Positions 18,837 to 27,161 of a stretch of 64,000 bases of DNA are shown here, in pieces. Numbering within the stretch: the stretch's first letter is position 1; each line of letters begins with the position of its first letter. A program made the position numbers and the translations under genes. Location of the stretch: contig NZ_BAAAYL010000001.1 in NCBI RefSeq assembly GCF_039536205.1, forward strand, positions 3,100,001 to 3,164,000, in the 5' to 3' direction. This stretch comes from Streptomyces sannanensis. Its GTDB lineage: Bacteria > Actinomycetota > Actinomycetes > Streptomycetales > Streptomycetaceae. A model generated the notes under the pieces. It had not been told where the DNA came from. It did not search any database and worked only from the letters and a program-made list of their open reading frames with translations.

Positions 18837-18907
18837 GGAGGCGAGGCCCTTTCTCCTCATCTTCCTCGCGGCGCATTTCGCCACGAGACGGATTTGGCAC
18901 CTTCCCT
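18837..18907 (-). promoter_or_regulatory. Structured 5' leader of thrC, possible regulatory RNA
   Basis: Read on the minus strand the leader has AGGGAAGGTGCCAAATCC, then a 9-bp hairpin (plus-strand arms 18865-18873 and 18879-18887, one G-U pair) and then a purine-rich GAAGATGAGGAGAAAGGG before the start. I cannot assign it to a named class. The arrangement suits a riboswitch or leader-peptide control, but this is inference. Confidence 0.4.
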
Positions 18908-19113
18908 AGCCGGGGCCCCGCGCGTGCGAGTGCCGACTGGAGGGTTGCCGGGGCTTCAACGGGCCGTTTCCCTCTGCCCCTCTGGATGAGCGGTATTCGG
19001 TTGTCGACGCGCACAACGACCCCCGACATGCGACGGTCCCGCGCGGTGTTCAAGACTGTAACGGAACCCCTGGACGGTCCATACCGCCGTCCGAACCGCG
19101 AGATGGAGATCAC

Positions 19114-20079
19114 GTGCTGGAAGAGGTCGAGCGCTGGTTGAACAGGCGTTCCTGGTCAGCCGCCGACCGCCCGCTGGACCAGCTGGCCGCGGCCAAGCGG
19201 AGCACCACGGTCAGTGTGGTGCTCCCCGCCCTGAACGAGGAAGCGACCGTCGGCGAGATCGTCACGGTCATCCGCCGCGAGCTGATGGAGGCCGTGCCGC
19301 TCGTCGACGAACTCGTCGTGATCGACTCCGGCTCCACGGACCGCACCTCGGAGGTGGCCGCCGCGGCGGGCGCCCGTGTCGTGCACCGCGACGCGATCCT
19401 CCCGCGCATCCCGGCCGCCCCCGGCAAAGGCGAGGTCCTGTGGCGCTCGCTGCTCGTCACTCACGGTGACATCGTCTGCTTCGTCGACGCCGACCTGCGC
19501 GACTTCTCCGCCGACTTCGTCTCGGGGATCGTCGGGCCGCTGCTCACCGAGCCCGACGTGCACTTCGTGAAGGCGATGTACGACCGCCCCCTCACCGTGT
19601 CCGACGGCCCCGCCTCCGGCAGGACCACCGCAGGTCAGGGCGGACGAGTGACCGAACTGGTGGCCCGTCCGCTGCTCAACCTGCACTGGCCGCTGCTGGC
19701 CGGCTTCGTCCAGCCGCTGGGCGGCGAGTACGCGGCACGGCGCTCACTGCTGGAGCGGCTGCCCTTCCCCGTCGGTTACGGAGTGGAACTGGGCCTGCTG
19801 GTCGACGCCCTGCATCTGGTGGGCCTCGACGCACTGGCCCAGGTCGACGTCGGCGTACGCAAACACCGCCACCAGGACGACCAGGCCCTGGGGCGGATGG
19901 CCGCCGCGATCTACCGCACCGCTCAGCAGCGGCTCTCACGCGCGCATCTGATACGCCCCGAGCTCACCCAGTTCGAACGGGGCGAGAATGGATTCGTCCC
20001 CCGTACACACCCTGTGGACACGGAGGAGAGGCCGCCGATGGCCGGTATCGCCGAGTACTCGGCCCGACGCGCCGCGTAA
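19114..20079 (+). CDS. gpgS: Glucosyl-3-phosphoglycerate synthase-like GT-A glycosyltransferase
   Basis: GpgS transfers glucose from an NDP-glucose to 3-phosphoglycerate, the first step toward glucosylglycerate and methylglucose polysaccharides. The 321-residue protein has the GT-A/GT81 features: VVLPALNEEATVGEIV (35-50), DSGSTDRT (about 71-78), the metal-binding VDADLRDF (about 128-135) and GGEYAARRSLLERLPFPVGY. It starts at GTG 19114. Next to trehalose genes this suggests compatible-solute or storage-sugar metabolism. Another glucosyl acceptor cannot be ruled out. Confidence 0.85.
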   Translation: MLEEVERWLNRRSWSAADRPLDQLAAAKRSTTVSVVLPALNEEATVGEIVTVIRRELMEAVPLVDELVVIDSGSTDRTSEVAAAAGARVVHRDAILPRIPAAPGKGEVLWRSLLVTHGDIVCFVDADLRDFSADFVSGIVGPLLTEPDVHFVKAMYDRPLTVSDGPASGRTTAGQGGRVTELVARPLLNLHWPLLAGFVQPLGGEYAARRSLLERLPFPVGYGVELGLLVDALHLVGLDALAQVDVGVRKHRHQDDQALGRMAAAIYRTAQQRLSRAHLIRPELTQFERGENGFVPRTHPVDTEERPPMAGIAEYSARRAA

Positions 20080-20122
20080 TCCGTACGTTTGGACGTTTCC
20101 ATGACGGGCTAGGTTCGGGAAC

Positions 20123-21508
20123 ATGGTCGCTCCGCGCTCCGCCCAGATTCTTGTCGCGTCCAACCGCGGCCCGATCAGCTACGCCCTGCGCGACGACGGC
20201 TCGCTCGAGTCGAAGCGAGGCGGGGGCGGGCTGGTCTCCGGCCTCTCCGCGATCGGTTCCGAGGCCGACGCGGTATGGGTCTGCGCCGCGATGAGCGACG
20301 GCGACCGGGAAGCCGTACGGCGCGAGGTCGGCGAGCCCGGCGTGCGGATGCTCGACATCGATCGCGAGCTCTTCGCCGACGCGTACAACGGGATCGCGAA
20401 CTCCGTGCTGTGGTTCGTACACCACCTGCTCTACCAGACCCCGCTGGAGCCCGTCTTCGACGCGGAGTTCCGGCGGCAGTGGGCCTCGTACGAGGCGTAC
20501 AACCGCGCCTTCGCCGAGGCCCTGGCCGTCGACGCCGCCCCGGAGGCGACCGTCCTCGTCCAGGACTACCACCTGTCCCTGGTCCCCGGCATGCTCCGCG
20601 CATACCGCCCCGACCTCAGCATCGGCCACTTCTCGCACACCCCCTGGGCACCGCCCGACTACTTCCGGCTGCTGCCCGACGACATCGCGGCCCAGCTGCT
20701 CTCCGGCATGCTCGGCGCCGACCGGACCGCCTTCCTCACCCGGCGCTGGGCGGATGCCTTCACCGCCTGCTGCGAAGACGTCCTCGGCGGAGTCGGCAAA
20801 ACCCGTATCGGCGTGCACAGCCTCGGCGCCGACGGCGACTTCCTACGACGGCGGGCGCACCAGCCCGACGTCGAACAGCGGCTCCTGGAACTGCGCGAGC
20901 AGGCCGGACTCGGCCGCAAGACGATCGTCCGCGTGGACCGCACAGAACTGTCCAAGAACATCGTCCGCGGCCTGCACGCCTACCGCGAACTGCTCACCGC
21001 CCACCCCGAGTGGCGCGAGCACGTCACCCATGTGGCCCTGTCCTACCCCTCCCGGCAGGACCTCACCGTCTACCGCGACTACACCGCCGAGGTCTTCGAC
21101 CTCGCCGAACGCATCAACGCGGAGTTCGGCACACCCGGCTGGACGCCGGTCGTCCTCCACGTCAAGGACGACTTCGCCCGGTCCCTGGCCGCGTACCGGA
21201 TGGCCGACGTCGCCCTCGTCAACCCGATCCGCGACGGCATGAACCTCGTCGCCAAGGAAGTCCCCGTGGTCTCCGACCACGGCTGCGCGCTGGTCCTCTC
21301 CCGGGAGGCCGGAGCATACGAGGAGCTCGGCGAGGACGCGCTCACCGTCAACCCCTACGACGTCTCCGCGACGGCGGACGCGCTGCACGAGGCGCTGCTC
21401 ATGCCCGACGCGGAGCGCGCGGAGCGCACGAAGCGGTTGGCTGCGGCGGCGACGGCGCTGCCGCCGCAGCGGTGGTTCCTGGACCAGCTGAACGCGCTGC
21501 GCGCGTGA
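20123..21508 (+). CDS. otsA: Trehalose-6-phosphate synthase (GT20)
   Basis: OtsA joins NDP-glucose and glucose 6-phosphate into trehalose 6-phosphate. The 461-residue GT20 protein has N-terminal ASNRGPISY, the acceptor-site segment NSVLWFVHHLLYQ, VQDYHLSLVPGMLR and HFSHTPWAPPDYFRLLP. The C-terminal donor domain has VDRTELSKNIVRGLHAY and VNPIRDGMNLVAKEV with the usual Arg, Asp and Lys/Glu contacts. otsB lies downstream but on the opposite strand, with a repeat-rich 670-bp stretch between them. Replacement of the usual WPLFH by VLWFVHHLLYQ is common in actinobacteria. Relatives make other pseudo-sugars, so substrate is likely but unproven. Confidence 0.88.
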   Translation: MVAPRSAQILVASNRGPISYALRDDGSLESKRGGGGLVSGLSAIGSEADAVWVCAAMSDGDREAVRREVGEPGVRMLDIDRELFADAYNGIANSVLWFVHHLLYQTPLEPVFDAEFRRQWASYEAYNRAFAEALAVDAAPEATVLVQDYHLSLVPGMLRAYRPDLSIGHFSHTPWAPPDYFRLLPDDIAAQLLSGMLGADRTAFLTRRWADAFTACCEDVLGGVGKTRIGVHSLGADGDFLRRRAHQPDVEQRLLELREQAGLGRKTIVRVDRTELSKNIVRGLHAYRELLTAHPEWREHVTHVALSYPSRQDLTVYRDYTAEVFDLAERINAEFGTPGWTPVVLHVKDDFARSLAAYRMADVALVNPIRDGMNLVAKEVPVVSDHGCALVLSREAGAYEELGEDALTVNPYDVSATADALHEALLMPDAERAERTKRLAAAATALPPQRWFLDQLNALRA

Positions 21509-21531
21509 GCCCGTGCGGGTCTGGGCTCCCC

Positions 21532-21715
21532 GTCCAGGTTGGCCGGTGCCCGTCCTCAGGCGCCGAACGGGCTGCGATGCTGACGCCCTCCGTCCAGGTT
21601 GACCAGTGTGTCCGTCCTCAGGCGCCGGACAGGCTGCGATGCTGACGCCCTCCATCCAGGTTGACCAGTGTGTCCGTCCTCAGGCGCCGAACGGGCTGCG
21701 ATGCTGACGCCCTCC
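21532..21715. repeat. Three tandem 60-62 bp repeat units downstream of otsA
   Basis: Units start at 21532, 21592 and 21654, each opening with (G/A)TCCAGGTTG, with a fourth partial unit at 21716. Each carries GTCCTCAGGCGCCGAACGG, a form of a very common streptomycete intergenic repeat. They run into the inverted-repeat arm. Confidence 0.85.
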
Positions 21716-21966
21716 GTCCAGGTTGACCAGTGTGTCCGTCCTCAAACTCCCCCAGCTACCGCCGGGAGGTGCCCCCAGGACGGGCTGCGGTGGTTGCTGC
21801 CGGTTGCCGGTGGCCGCTCCGGGGGTACCGTCCGGGCCGGGCATGATTTACGCCGCGCGATCTCGTGGTCCGTATTGATCATCCGGCACGTTCGCGCGTC
21901 ACAAATCACGTTTTACGGCCCGGACGGCACCCCCTGCACGGCCCCCTTCACACGCCGCGGGGGTGG
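21702..21966 (+). repeat. Left arm of a 265-bp inverted repeat flanking otsB
   Basis: This segment is present in reverse complement at 23226-23490 with only a few base differences. It contains an imperfect palindrome at 21841-21919 (CATGATTTACGCCGCGCGA and CGCGTCACAAATCACG as the two sides) and ends in the CTTCACACGCCGC unit. Confidence 0.9.
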
Positions 21967-22160
21967 ACAGGCGTCCCCCGGGGCGAGCGAAGCCGTGAAG
22001 GGTGAACCGGACAGCAGCCCCCTGCACGGCCCCCTTCACACACCGCAGGGGGCGGACAGGCGTCCACCCGGGGCCGGGGCGTGCGAAACCATGGAGGGGA
22101 ACCGGACGGCACCCCCTGCACAGCCCCCTTCACACCCCACGGGGGCGGACAGCTGTTCCC
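21931..22160 (+). repeat. Three spaced copies of a CCCCCTGCAC-GGCCCCCTTCACAC unit
   Basis: The unit recurs at about 21931, 22017 and 22110, each preceded by an ACCGGAC or CCGGAC stretch. Three inverted copies lie on the far side of otsB and one lies at 31.8 kb. No gene is seen in this stretch. Confidence 0.75.
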
Positions 22161-22177
22161 CAGTGCGAGCGAAGTGG

Positions 22178-23044
22178 CTACGCGCCCTGGGCCAGGGCCG
22201 CCGCCAAGTCCTTCAGGAAGCCGGCCACCGCGGCCGGGCCCGGAAGGACGAGGTCCGCGCGTTCCGCCAGTTCCGCGACCTCCTCGCTACCGCTGCAGAC
22301 CAGCAGTCCCGGGACTCCGTCCGAGCGCAGCTTGTCGACGGCCGCGTAGGCCGCGAGGTCGCCGAGGTCGTCACCGGCGTACAGCACCGACGTCGCGCCC
22401 GTCTCCTTGACGTACTCGGCGAACGCCACACCCTTGTCCATGCCGGGCGGGCGCAACTCCAGCACCATACGGCCAGGTTCGAGCACCAGCCCGTGCCGTG
22501 CGGCGAGCTCGGCGAGCGGGCCGCGCAGCGCGTCGAAGGCGGCCTGGGGCTCCTTCGCGCGCCGGGTGTGCACGGCGACGGCCCGACCCTTCTCCTCGAT
22601 CCATGTGCCGGTCCAGGCACCATGCCGGTCGAGGACACCGGGCAGCTCGGCCCGGACCGAGGCGACACCCGGGTGTGGCGCCGACGCGTGGACGGTACCG
22701 GTGACGGCGTCCCAGCGTTCGGCGCCGTAGTGGCCGAGCACGACAAGATGCTCCAGCTCCGGTACGCCCGCGAACCCTCCGTACCGGACGGCGACCCCCG
22801 CCGGTCGCCCGGTCACGACGGCCACCGAGCCGACCCTAGGCGCGAGCGCCTTCAGCGCCGGAACGGCTTCGGGGTGGGCGCGGGCCTGTTCGGGGTCGGG
22901 GACGATCTCGGCGAGCGTCCCGTCGAAGTCGAGCCCCACGACGGCCTTCTCCGGCCGCCCCAGGATCGCGGCAAGCCCGTCCCGCCCAGCGGCAGTGACG
23001 GGCGTCGGCAGATTCTTCGGCAGGTTTTCCGGTGTGCTGCCCAT
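22178..23044 (-). CDS. otsB: Trehalose-6-phosphate phosphatase
   Basis: OtsB removes phosphate from trehalose 6-phosphate. The 288-residue HAD-superfamily enzyme has motif I VGLDFDGTLAEI (residues 35-46, nucleophile Asp and acid/base Asp), motif II VTGRP, the Lys of ELRPPGMDKGVAF (about 190-202) and motif IV YAGDDLGDLAAY. It is transcribed toward otsA and the gene is enclosed by the 265-bp inverted repeat, so recombination between the arms would flip it. Its stop lies within the repeat-derived flank, but the C-terminus looks complete. Confidence 0.93.
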   Translation of the reverse strand: MGSTPENLPKNLPTPVTAAGRDGLAAILGRPEKAVVGLDFDGTLAEIVPDPEQARAHPEAVPALKALAPRVGSVAVVTGRPAGVAVRYGGFAGVPELEHLVVLGHYGAERWDAVTGTVHASAPHPGVASVRAELPGVLDRHGAWTGTWIEEKGRAVAVHTRRAKEPQAAFDALRGPLAELAARHGLVLEPGRMVLELRPPGMDKGVAFAEYVKETGATSVLYAGDDLGDLAAYAAVDKLRSDGVPGLLVCSGSEEVAELAERADLVLPGPAAVAGFLKDLAAALAQGA

Positions 23045-23073
23045 ACGCCGACCCTACCGGCGCGAGGCAAGAC

Positions 23074-23262
23074 CCACCCTGCGGTGTGCGAAGGGGGCCG
23101 TGCAGGCGTTTCCGGCCGGTGGACCCTCTCACCCCGGGGGACGGCTACCCACCCCTGCGGCATGTGAAGGGGGCCGTGCAGGCGCTTCCGACCGGTGGAC
23201 CCTCTCACCCCGGGGGACGACTAACCCACCCCTGCGGCGTGTGAAGGGGGCCGTGCAGGGGG
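23074..23262. repeat. Three tandem copies of a ~76-bp unit upstream of otsB
   Basis: Units begin at 23074, 23149 and 23226 with CCACCC(C)TGCGG followed by AAGGGGGCCGTGCAGG. They are the inverse of the units left of otsB. The third copy is part of the right inverted-repeat arm. Confidence 0.85.
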
Positions 23263-23490
23263 TGCTGTCCGGGCCGTAAAACGTGATTTGTGACGCGCGA
23301 ACGTGCCGGATGATCAATACGGACCACGAGATCGCGCGGCGTAAATCATGCCCGGCCCGGACGGTACCCCCGGAGCGGCCACCGGCAACCGGCAGCAACC
23401 ACCGCAGCCCGTCCTGGGGGCACCTCCCGGCGGTAGCTGGGGGAGTTTGAGGACGGACACACTGGTCAACCTGGACGGAGGGCGTCAGCA
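23226..23490 (-). repeat. Right arm of the 265-bp inverted repeat flanking otsB
   Basis: Reverse complement of 21702-21966 with only a few mismatches and no visible gap. It is followed by another GACGGGCTGGGGTGC-type intergenic repeat. Confidence 0.9.
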
Positions 23491-23561
23491 CCCCAGCCCG
23501 TCCGGCGCCTGAGGACGGACACACCGGCCGACCTGGACGGAGAGCGATGACCTACACGGGT

Positions 23562-23804
23562 TCAGCCGCGCAGCGCATCGCGCCGCTCCTCGCGCAGGCG
23601 GCGCAGGCGGTTGACCGTCACCGGGTCGTGCGCGACGGCGCGCGGGTCGTCGAGGAGCGCGTTGAGCAGCTGGTAGTAGCGGGTCGGCGAGATGCCGAGC
23701 TGCTCCCTGATCGCGCGCTCCTTCGCGCCGGGCCCCGGCCAGGTCCTGCGTTCCATGGCCAGGACGGCGAGGTCCCGCTCGGTGAGCGCGTCGGCGTCAG
23801 TCAT
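23562..23804 (-). CDS. DUF3263 protein
   Basis: The 80-residue protein is one DUF3263 domain: LTERDLAVLAMERRTWPGPG, then KERAIREQLGISPTRYYQLL with a sigma-region-4-like helix-turn-helix, then NALLDDPRAVAHDPVTVNRL and an Arg-rich tail. These small actinobacterial proteins are presumed DNA-binding. It is divergent from nagK across an 80-bp gap that holds a DasR-like site. No partner is known to me. Confidence 0.9.
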   Translation of the reverse strand: MTDADALTERDLAVLAMERRTWPGPGAKERAIREQLGISPTRYYQLLNALLDDPRAVAHDPVTVNRLRRLREERRDALRG

Positions 23805-23838
23805 ACGCGCAACATAACGCGCCGCCCCGACAGCGCCA

Positions 23839-23854
23839 GGTGGACTAGACCTCT
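23839..23854. promoter_or_regulatory. DasR-responsive-element-like site ahead of nagK
   Basis: GGTGGACTAGACCTCT is a near-palindrome matching the dre core TGGTCTAGACCA with two changes. It lies 29 bp upstream of nagK. DasR is the GntR-type regulator of amino-sugar genes that responds to GlcN-6-P. Confidence 0.65.
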
Positions 23855-23882
23855 CATGGGGTGACGCGCGAGACTGTCACCC

Positions 23883-24824
23883 GTGAGACATGTCATCGCC
23901 CTCGATGTGGGCGGCACCGGAATGAAGGCCGCCCTGGTGGGCGCCGACGGCACCCTCCTGTACGAGGCCCGCCGGGCCACCGGCAGGGAGCGGGGACCGG
24001 ACGCCGTCGTCGAGTCGATCCTGGGATTCGCCGCAGAGCTGCGCGCGTACGGCGAAGAGCACTTCGGGGAGCGCGCCGTCGCGGCGGGCGTCGCGGTGCC
24101 GGGGATCGTCGACGCGGAGCACGGCATCGCCGTGTACGCGGCGAACCTGGGCTGGCGGGACGTAGCTCTGCGGGCCCTGCTGAGCCGCCGCCTCGACGGG
24201 GTGCCGGTGGCGCTCGGGCACGACGTACGCACCGGCGGCCTCGCCGAGGGGCGTGTCGGCGCGGGCAGGGGCGCGGACCGGTTCCTGTTCGTACCGCTGG
24301 GCACCGGCATCGCGGGCGCCATCGGCATCGCGGGCCGGATCGAGGCCGGTGCGCACGGGTACGCCGGTGAGATCGGGCACGTCGTCGTACGCCCCGGGGG
24401 ACCCCTGTGCGGCTGCGGGCAGCGCGGCTGCCTGGAGACCCTGGCCTCCGCGTCGGCCGTGACCCGCGCCTGGGCCGCCGCGAGCGGTGACCCGCACGCG
24501 GACGCCGCGGACTGCGCCAAGGCCGTGGAATCCGGGGACGGGCGGGCCGTACAGGTGTGGCGGGAGGCGGTGGACGCGCTCGCGGACGGCCTGGTCACCG
24601 CGATCACCCTGCTGGACCCGGACACCCTGATCATCGGCGGCGGCCTCGCCGAGGCCGGGGAGACCCTGTTCGCGCCGCTGCGCGCCGCCGTCGAGGAACG
24701 CGTGACGTTCCAGAAGCTGCCCATGATCGTCCCGGCGGCCCTCGGGGACAACGCCGGATGCCTGGGCGCGGGCCTCCTCGCCTGGGACCTGCTGCTCACC
24801 GAAGCCACGGAGGTAACCGCCTGA
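23883..24824 (+). CDS. nagK: ROK-family N-acetylglucosamine kinase
   Basis: NagK phosphorylates GlcNAc to GlcNAc-6-P. The 313-residue ROK protein has the ATP loop LDVGGTGMKAAL (residues 6-17), catalytic Asp in LGHDVRTGG, PLGTGIAGAI, the Glu-His of GEIGHVVV and the zinc motif CGCGQRGCLE (about residues 177-186). Its stop overlaps the nagA start by one base (TGATG). This nagA pairing is why I name it nagK rather than a general glucokinase. In streptomycetes these two genes take internal GlcNAc and GlcNAc-6-P into central metabolism under DasR. Confidence 0.85.
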   Translation: MRHVIALDVGGTGMKAALVGADGTLLYEARRATGRERGPDAVVESILGFAAELRAYGEEHFGERAVAAGVAVPGIVDAEHGIAVYAANLGWRDVALRALLSRRLDGVPVALGHDVRTGGLAEGRVGAGRGADRFLFVPLGTGIAGAIGIAGRIEAGAHGYAGEIGHVVVRPGGPLCGCGQRGCLETLASASAVTRAWAAASGDPHADAADCAKAVESGDGRAVQVWREAVDALADGLVTAITLLDPDTLIIGGGLAEAGETLFAPLRAAVEERVTFQKLPMIVPAALGDNAGCLGAGLLAWDLLLTEATEVTA

Positions 24825-25969
24825 TGGCCGCAAGTCTGGTGCTCACCGGCGCACGGGTCGTCCTGCCGGCCGGCGTCGTCGAGGACGGGCGGGTGAGCGT
24901 CGAGGGTGGCCGGATCGCCCGGACCGCCCCGGCCGGCGCACCCTCGCTCGATCTGACCGGCCACTGGATCGTCCCCGGTTTCGTCGACCTCCACAACCAC
25001 GGTGGCGGCGGAGCCTCCTTCACCTCCGGCACGGTGGAGGACGTGCTCACCGGTATCGCCACGCACAGGGCGCACGGCACCACCACGCTGGTCGCCTCCA
25101 CCGTCACCGGCGACATGGACTTCCTCGCACAGCGGGCCGGACTGCTGTCCGAACTCGTCGAGCAGGGCGACCTGGCGGGTATCCACTTCGAGGGCCCGTT
25201 CATCTCCCCCTGCCGCAAGGGAGCCCACAGCGAGGCGCTGCTGCGCCACCCCGACCCGGCCGAGGTGCGCAAGCTGATCGACGCGGCGCGCGGCACCGCG
25301 AAGATGGTCACCCTGGCCACCGAACTGCCCGGTGGCATCGACTCCGTACGGCTGCTCGCCGAGCACGGTGTGATCGCCGCGATCGGCCACACCGACGCGA
25401 CGTACGAGCAGACCGTCGAGGCGATCGACGCCGGCGCGACCGTCGCCACCCACCTCTTCAACGCGATGCCGGGCCTCGCCCACCGGGCGCCGGGGCCGAT
25501 CGCGGCGCTGCTGGAGGACGAGCGGATCACCGTCGAGCTGATCGACGACGGTACGCATCTGCACCCCGCCGCCCTGCAGCTGGCCTTCCATCACGCGGGC
25601 GCGGAACGCGTCGCGTTCATCACCGACGCCATGGACGCGGCCGGGTTCGGCGACGGCCGCTACCATCTCGGCCCGCTGGAGGTCGAGGTGCGCGACGGCG
25701 TCGCCCGGCTCGTCGAGGGCGATTCGATCGCGGGCTCCACGCTCACCCTGGACCGCGCCTTCCGGCGCGCGGTGACGGTCGACGGCCTTCCGGTCCCCTC
25801 CGTCGTGCGGGCCATCTCCGCCAACCCGGCGCGGCTGCTCGGCATGTACGACAGGGTCGGCTCGCTGGAGCCGGGCAAGGACGCCGATCTGGTGGTCCTG
25901 GACTCGGAGTTCACGGTCAGGGGCGTCATGAGGAAGGGCATTTGGGTGATCGATCCCCAAGTGGGATGA
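24824..25969 (+). CDS. nagA: N-acetylglucosamine-6-phosphate deacetylase
   Basis: NagA removes acetate from GlcNAc-6-P, giving GlcN-6-P, which relieves DasR. The 381-residue amidohydrolase is started at ATG 24824, sharing one base with the nagK stop, with GGAGGT 9 nt upstream. Metal and substrate motifs are VDLHNHGGGG (about 49-58), HFEGPFISP (Glu, about 122-130), AIGHTDATY (His), THLFNAMPGLAHR (His) and FITDAMDAAG (catalytic Asp). It is the common point for GlcNAc taken up and MurNAc recycled by murQ. Confidence 0.95.
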   Translation: MAASLVLTGARVVLPAGVVEDGRVSVEGGRIARTAPAGAPSLDLTGHWIVPGFVDLHNHGGGGASFTSGTVEDVLTGIATHRAHGTTTLVASTVTGDMDFLAQRAGLLSELVEQGDLAGIHFEGPFISPCRKGAHSEALLRHPDPAEVRKLIDAARGTAKMVTLATELPGGIDSVRLLAEHGVIAAIGHTDATYEQTVEAIDAGATVATHLFNAMPGLAHRAPGPIAALLEDERITVELIDDGTHLHPAALQLAFHHAGAERVAFITDAMDAAGFGDGRYHLGPLEVEVRDGVARLVEGDSIAGSTLTLDRAFRRAVTVDGLPVPSVVRAISANPARLLGMYDRVGSLEPGKDADLVVLDSEFTVRGVMRKGIWVIDPQVG

Positions 25970-26095
25970 TTTCACCACTGGTTACTGCAAAACAACGCAA
26001 GGTGGTTGACTCCGGGGGCTGGGCCAACCGCCCTGCGTTTGGCATGATCAGGCCCCGGAACAGGCAGCAAGCGCATTCTCCGGGGTGATGACACG

Positions 26096-27028
26096 GTGAT
26101 CCTCACGGTCACGCTGAACACCGCCCTCGACGTCACCTACGGCGTCCCGGCCCTCGCCCCGCACAGCAGCCACCGCGTCGACACGGTCACCGAACGCCCC
26201 GGCGGCAAGGGCCTCAACGTGGCCCGCGTCCTCGCCGCCCTGGGCCACGACGTGACGGTCACCGGTTTCACGGGCGGCGCGACGGGCACGGTGGTCCGCG
26301 AGCTGCTGGCGCGCGAGGCCCCGAGCGTCACCGACGCGCTCGTCCCCGTCGCCGGGAGCACCCGGCGCACCATCGCCGTCGTCGACGCGGCCACCGGCGA
26401 CACCACCCAGCTCAATGAGCCCGGGCCCGTCATCACGCCCGCCGAGTGGGCCGGCTTCCTCGACGCGTACGGCGAACTGCTGGGCACCGCCGAAGCCGTG
26501 GCGCTGTGCGGGAGTCTGCCGCCCGGTGTGCCCGTCGGGGCGTACGCGGTGCTGATACGGCAGGCCCGCACGGCCGGTGTGCCGGTACTGCTCGACACCA
26601 GCGGTGAGCCGCTGCGCCGCGGCATCGCGGCGCGGCCCGACCTGGTCAAGCCGAACGCCGACGAGCTCGCCCAGCTCACCGGCTCCCGTGAGCCACTGGG
26701 CGCCGCGCGGGACGCGCGCCGTCGGGGCGCCCGCACCGTGGTCGCGTCGCTGGGCGCCAAGGGGCTGCTGGCGGCCGCGGCGGACGGTATCTGGCAGGCG
26801 GCACCCCCCGCGGCCGTACGGGGCAATCCGACGGGCGCGGGCGATTCCGCCGTCGCCGGGCTGCTGTCCGGCCTGGTCGAGGGCCTGCCCTGGCCCGAGC
26901 GGCTGGCCCGGGCCGTGGCTCTGTCCGCGGCGACCGTACTGGCCCCGGCCGCCGGGGAGTTCGACCGCGCGGCCTATGACGACCTGCTGTCGCGCGTCGC
27001 CGTCACCGAGCTCGCGACCGCGGCATGA
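26096..27028 (+). CDS. PfkB-family phosphosugar kinase (1-phosphofructokinase/tagatose-6-phosphate kinase type)
   Basis: The 310-residue kinase belongs to the FruK/LacC branch: MILTVTLNTALDVTY at the start, GGKGLNVARVLAALGHDV (37-54), LVKPNADELAQL, and the catalytic GNPTGAGDSAVAGLL (around residue 242, with the Asp base). It starts at GTG 26096. A class II aldolase follows after 133 bp. Such pairs make and split fructose or tagatose bisphosphate, so after nagKA this may serve galactosamine or ketohexose-phosphate breakdown. Which of these cannot be decided from sequence. Confidence 0.85.
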   Translation: MILTVTLNTALDVTYGVPALAPHSSHRVDTVTERPGGKGLNVARVLAALGHDVTVTGFTGGATGTVVRELLAREAPSVTDALVPVAGSTRRTIAVVDAATGDTTQLNEPGPVITPAEWAGFLDAYGELLGTAEAVALCGSLPPGVPVGAYAVLIRQARTAGVPVLLDTSGEPLRRGIAARPDLVKPNADELAQLTGSREPLGAARDARRRGARTVVASLGAKGLLAAAADGIWQAAPPAAVRGNPTGAGDSAVAGLLSGLVEGLPWPERLARAVALSAATVLAPAAGEFDRAAYDDLLSRVAVTELATAA

Positions 27029-27161
27029 GGGCCGCCGGCCGCATACATCCCAGGCGTCATCTCATACGTACATCTCACGTGTACAGCTCACTGGGCAAGG
27101 GCGCCCGGCTCCGGTACCGCACGACCGACCGGGCCGGAGGCCCGGGGATTGAGGGGACACC

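Noticed and set aside
21668..23167. A 499-codon plus-strand frame through the repeats and antisense to otsB
   Set aside because: It consists of translated repeats and the otsB antisense strand; no family pattern.
21532..23540. Possible CRISPR array in the spaced repeats around otsB
   Set aside because: Units are irregular, the intervening parts are themselves repeated rather than unique, and no cas gene is near.
25984..26040. A possible DasR site (GTGGTTGACTCC) ahead of the PfkB kinase gene
   Set aside because: Only about 7 of 12 core positions fit; not better than chance at this base composition.
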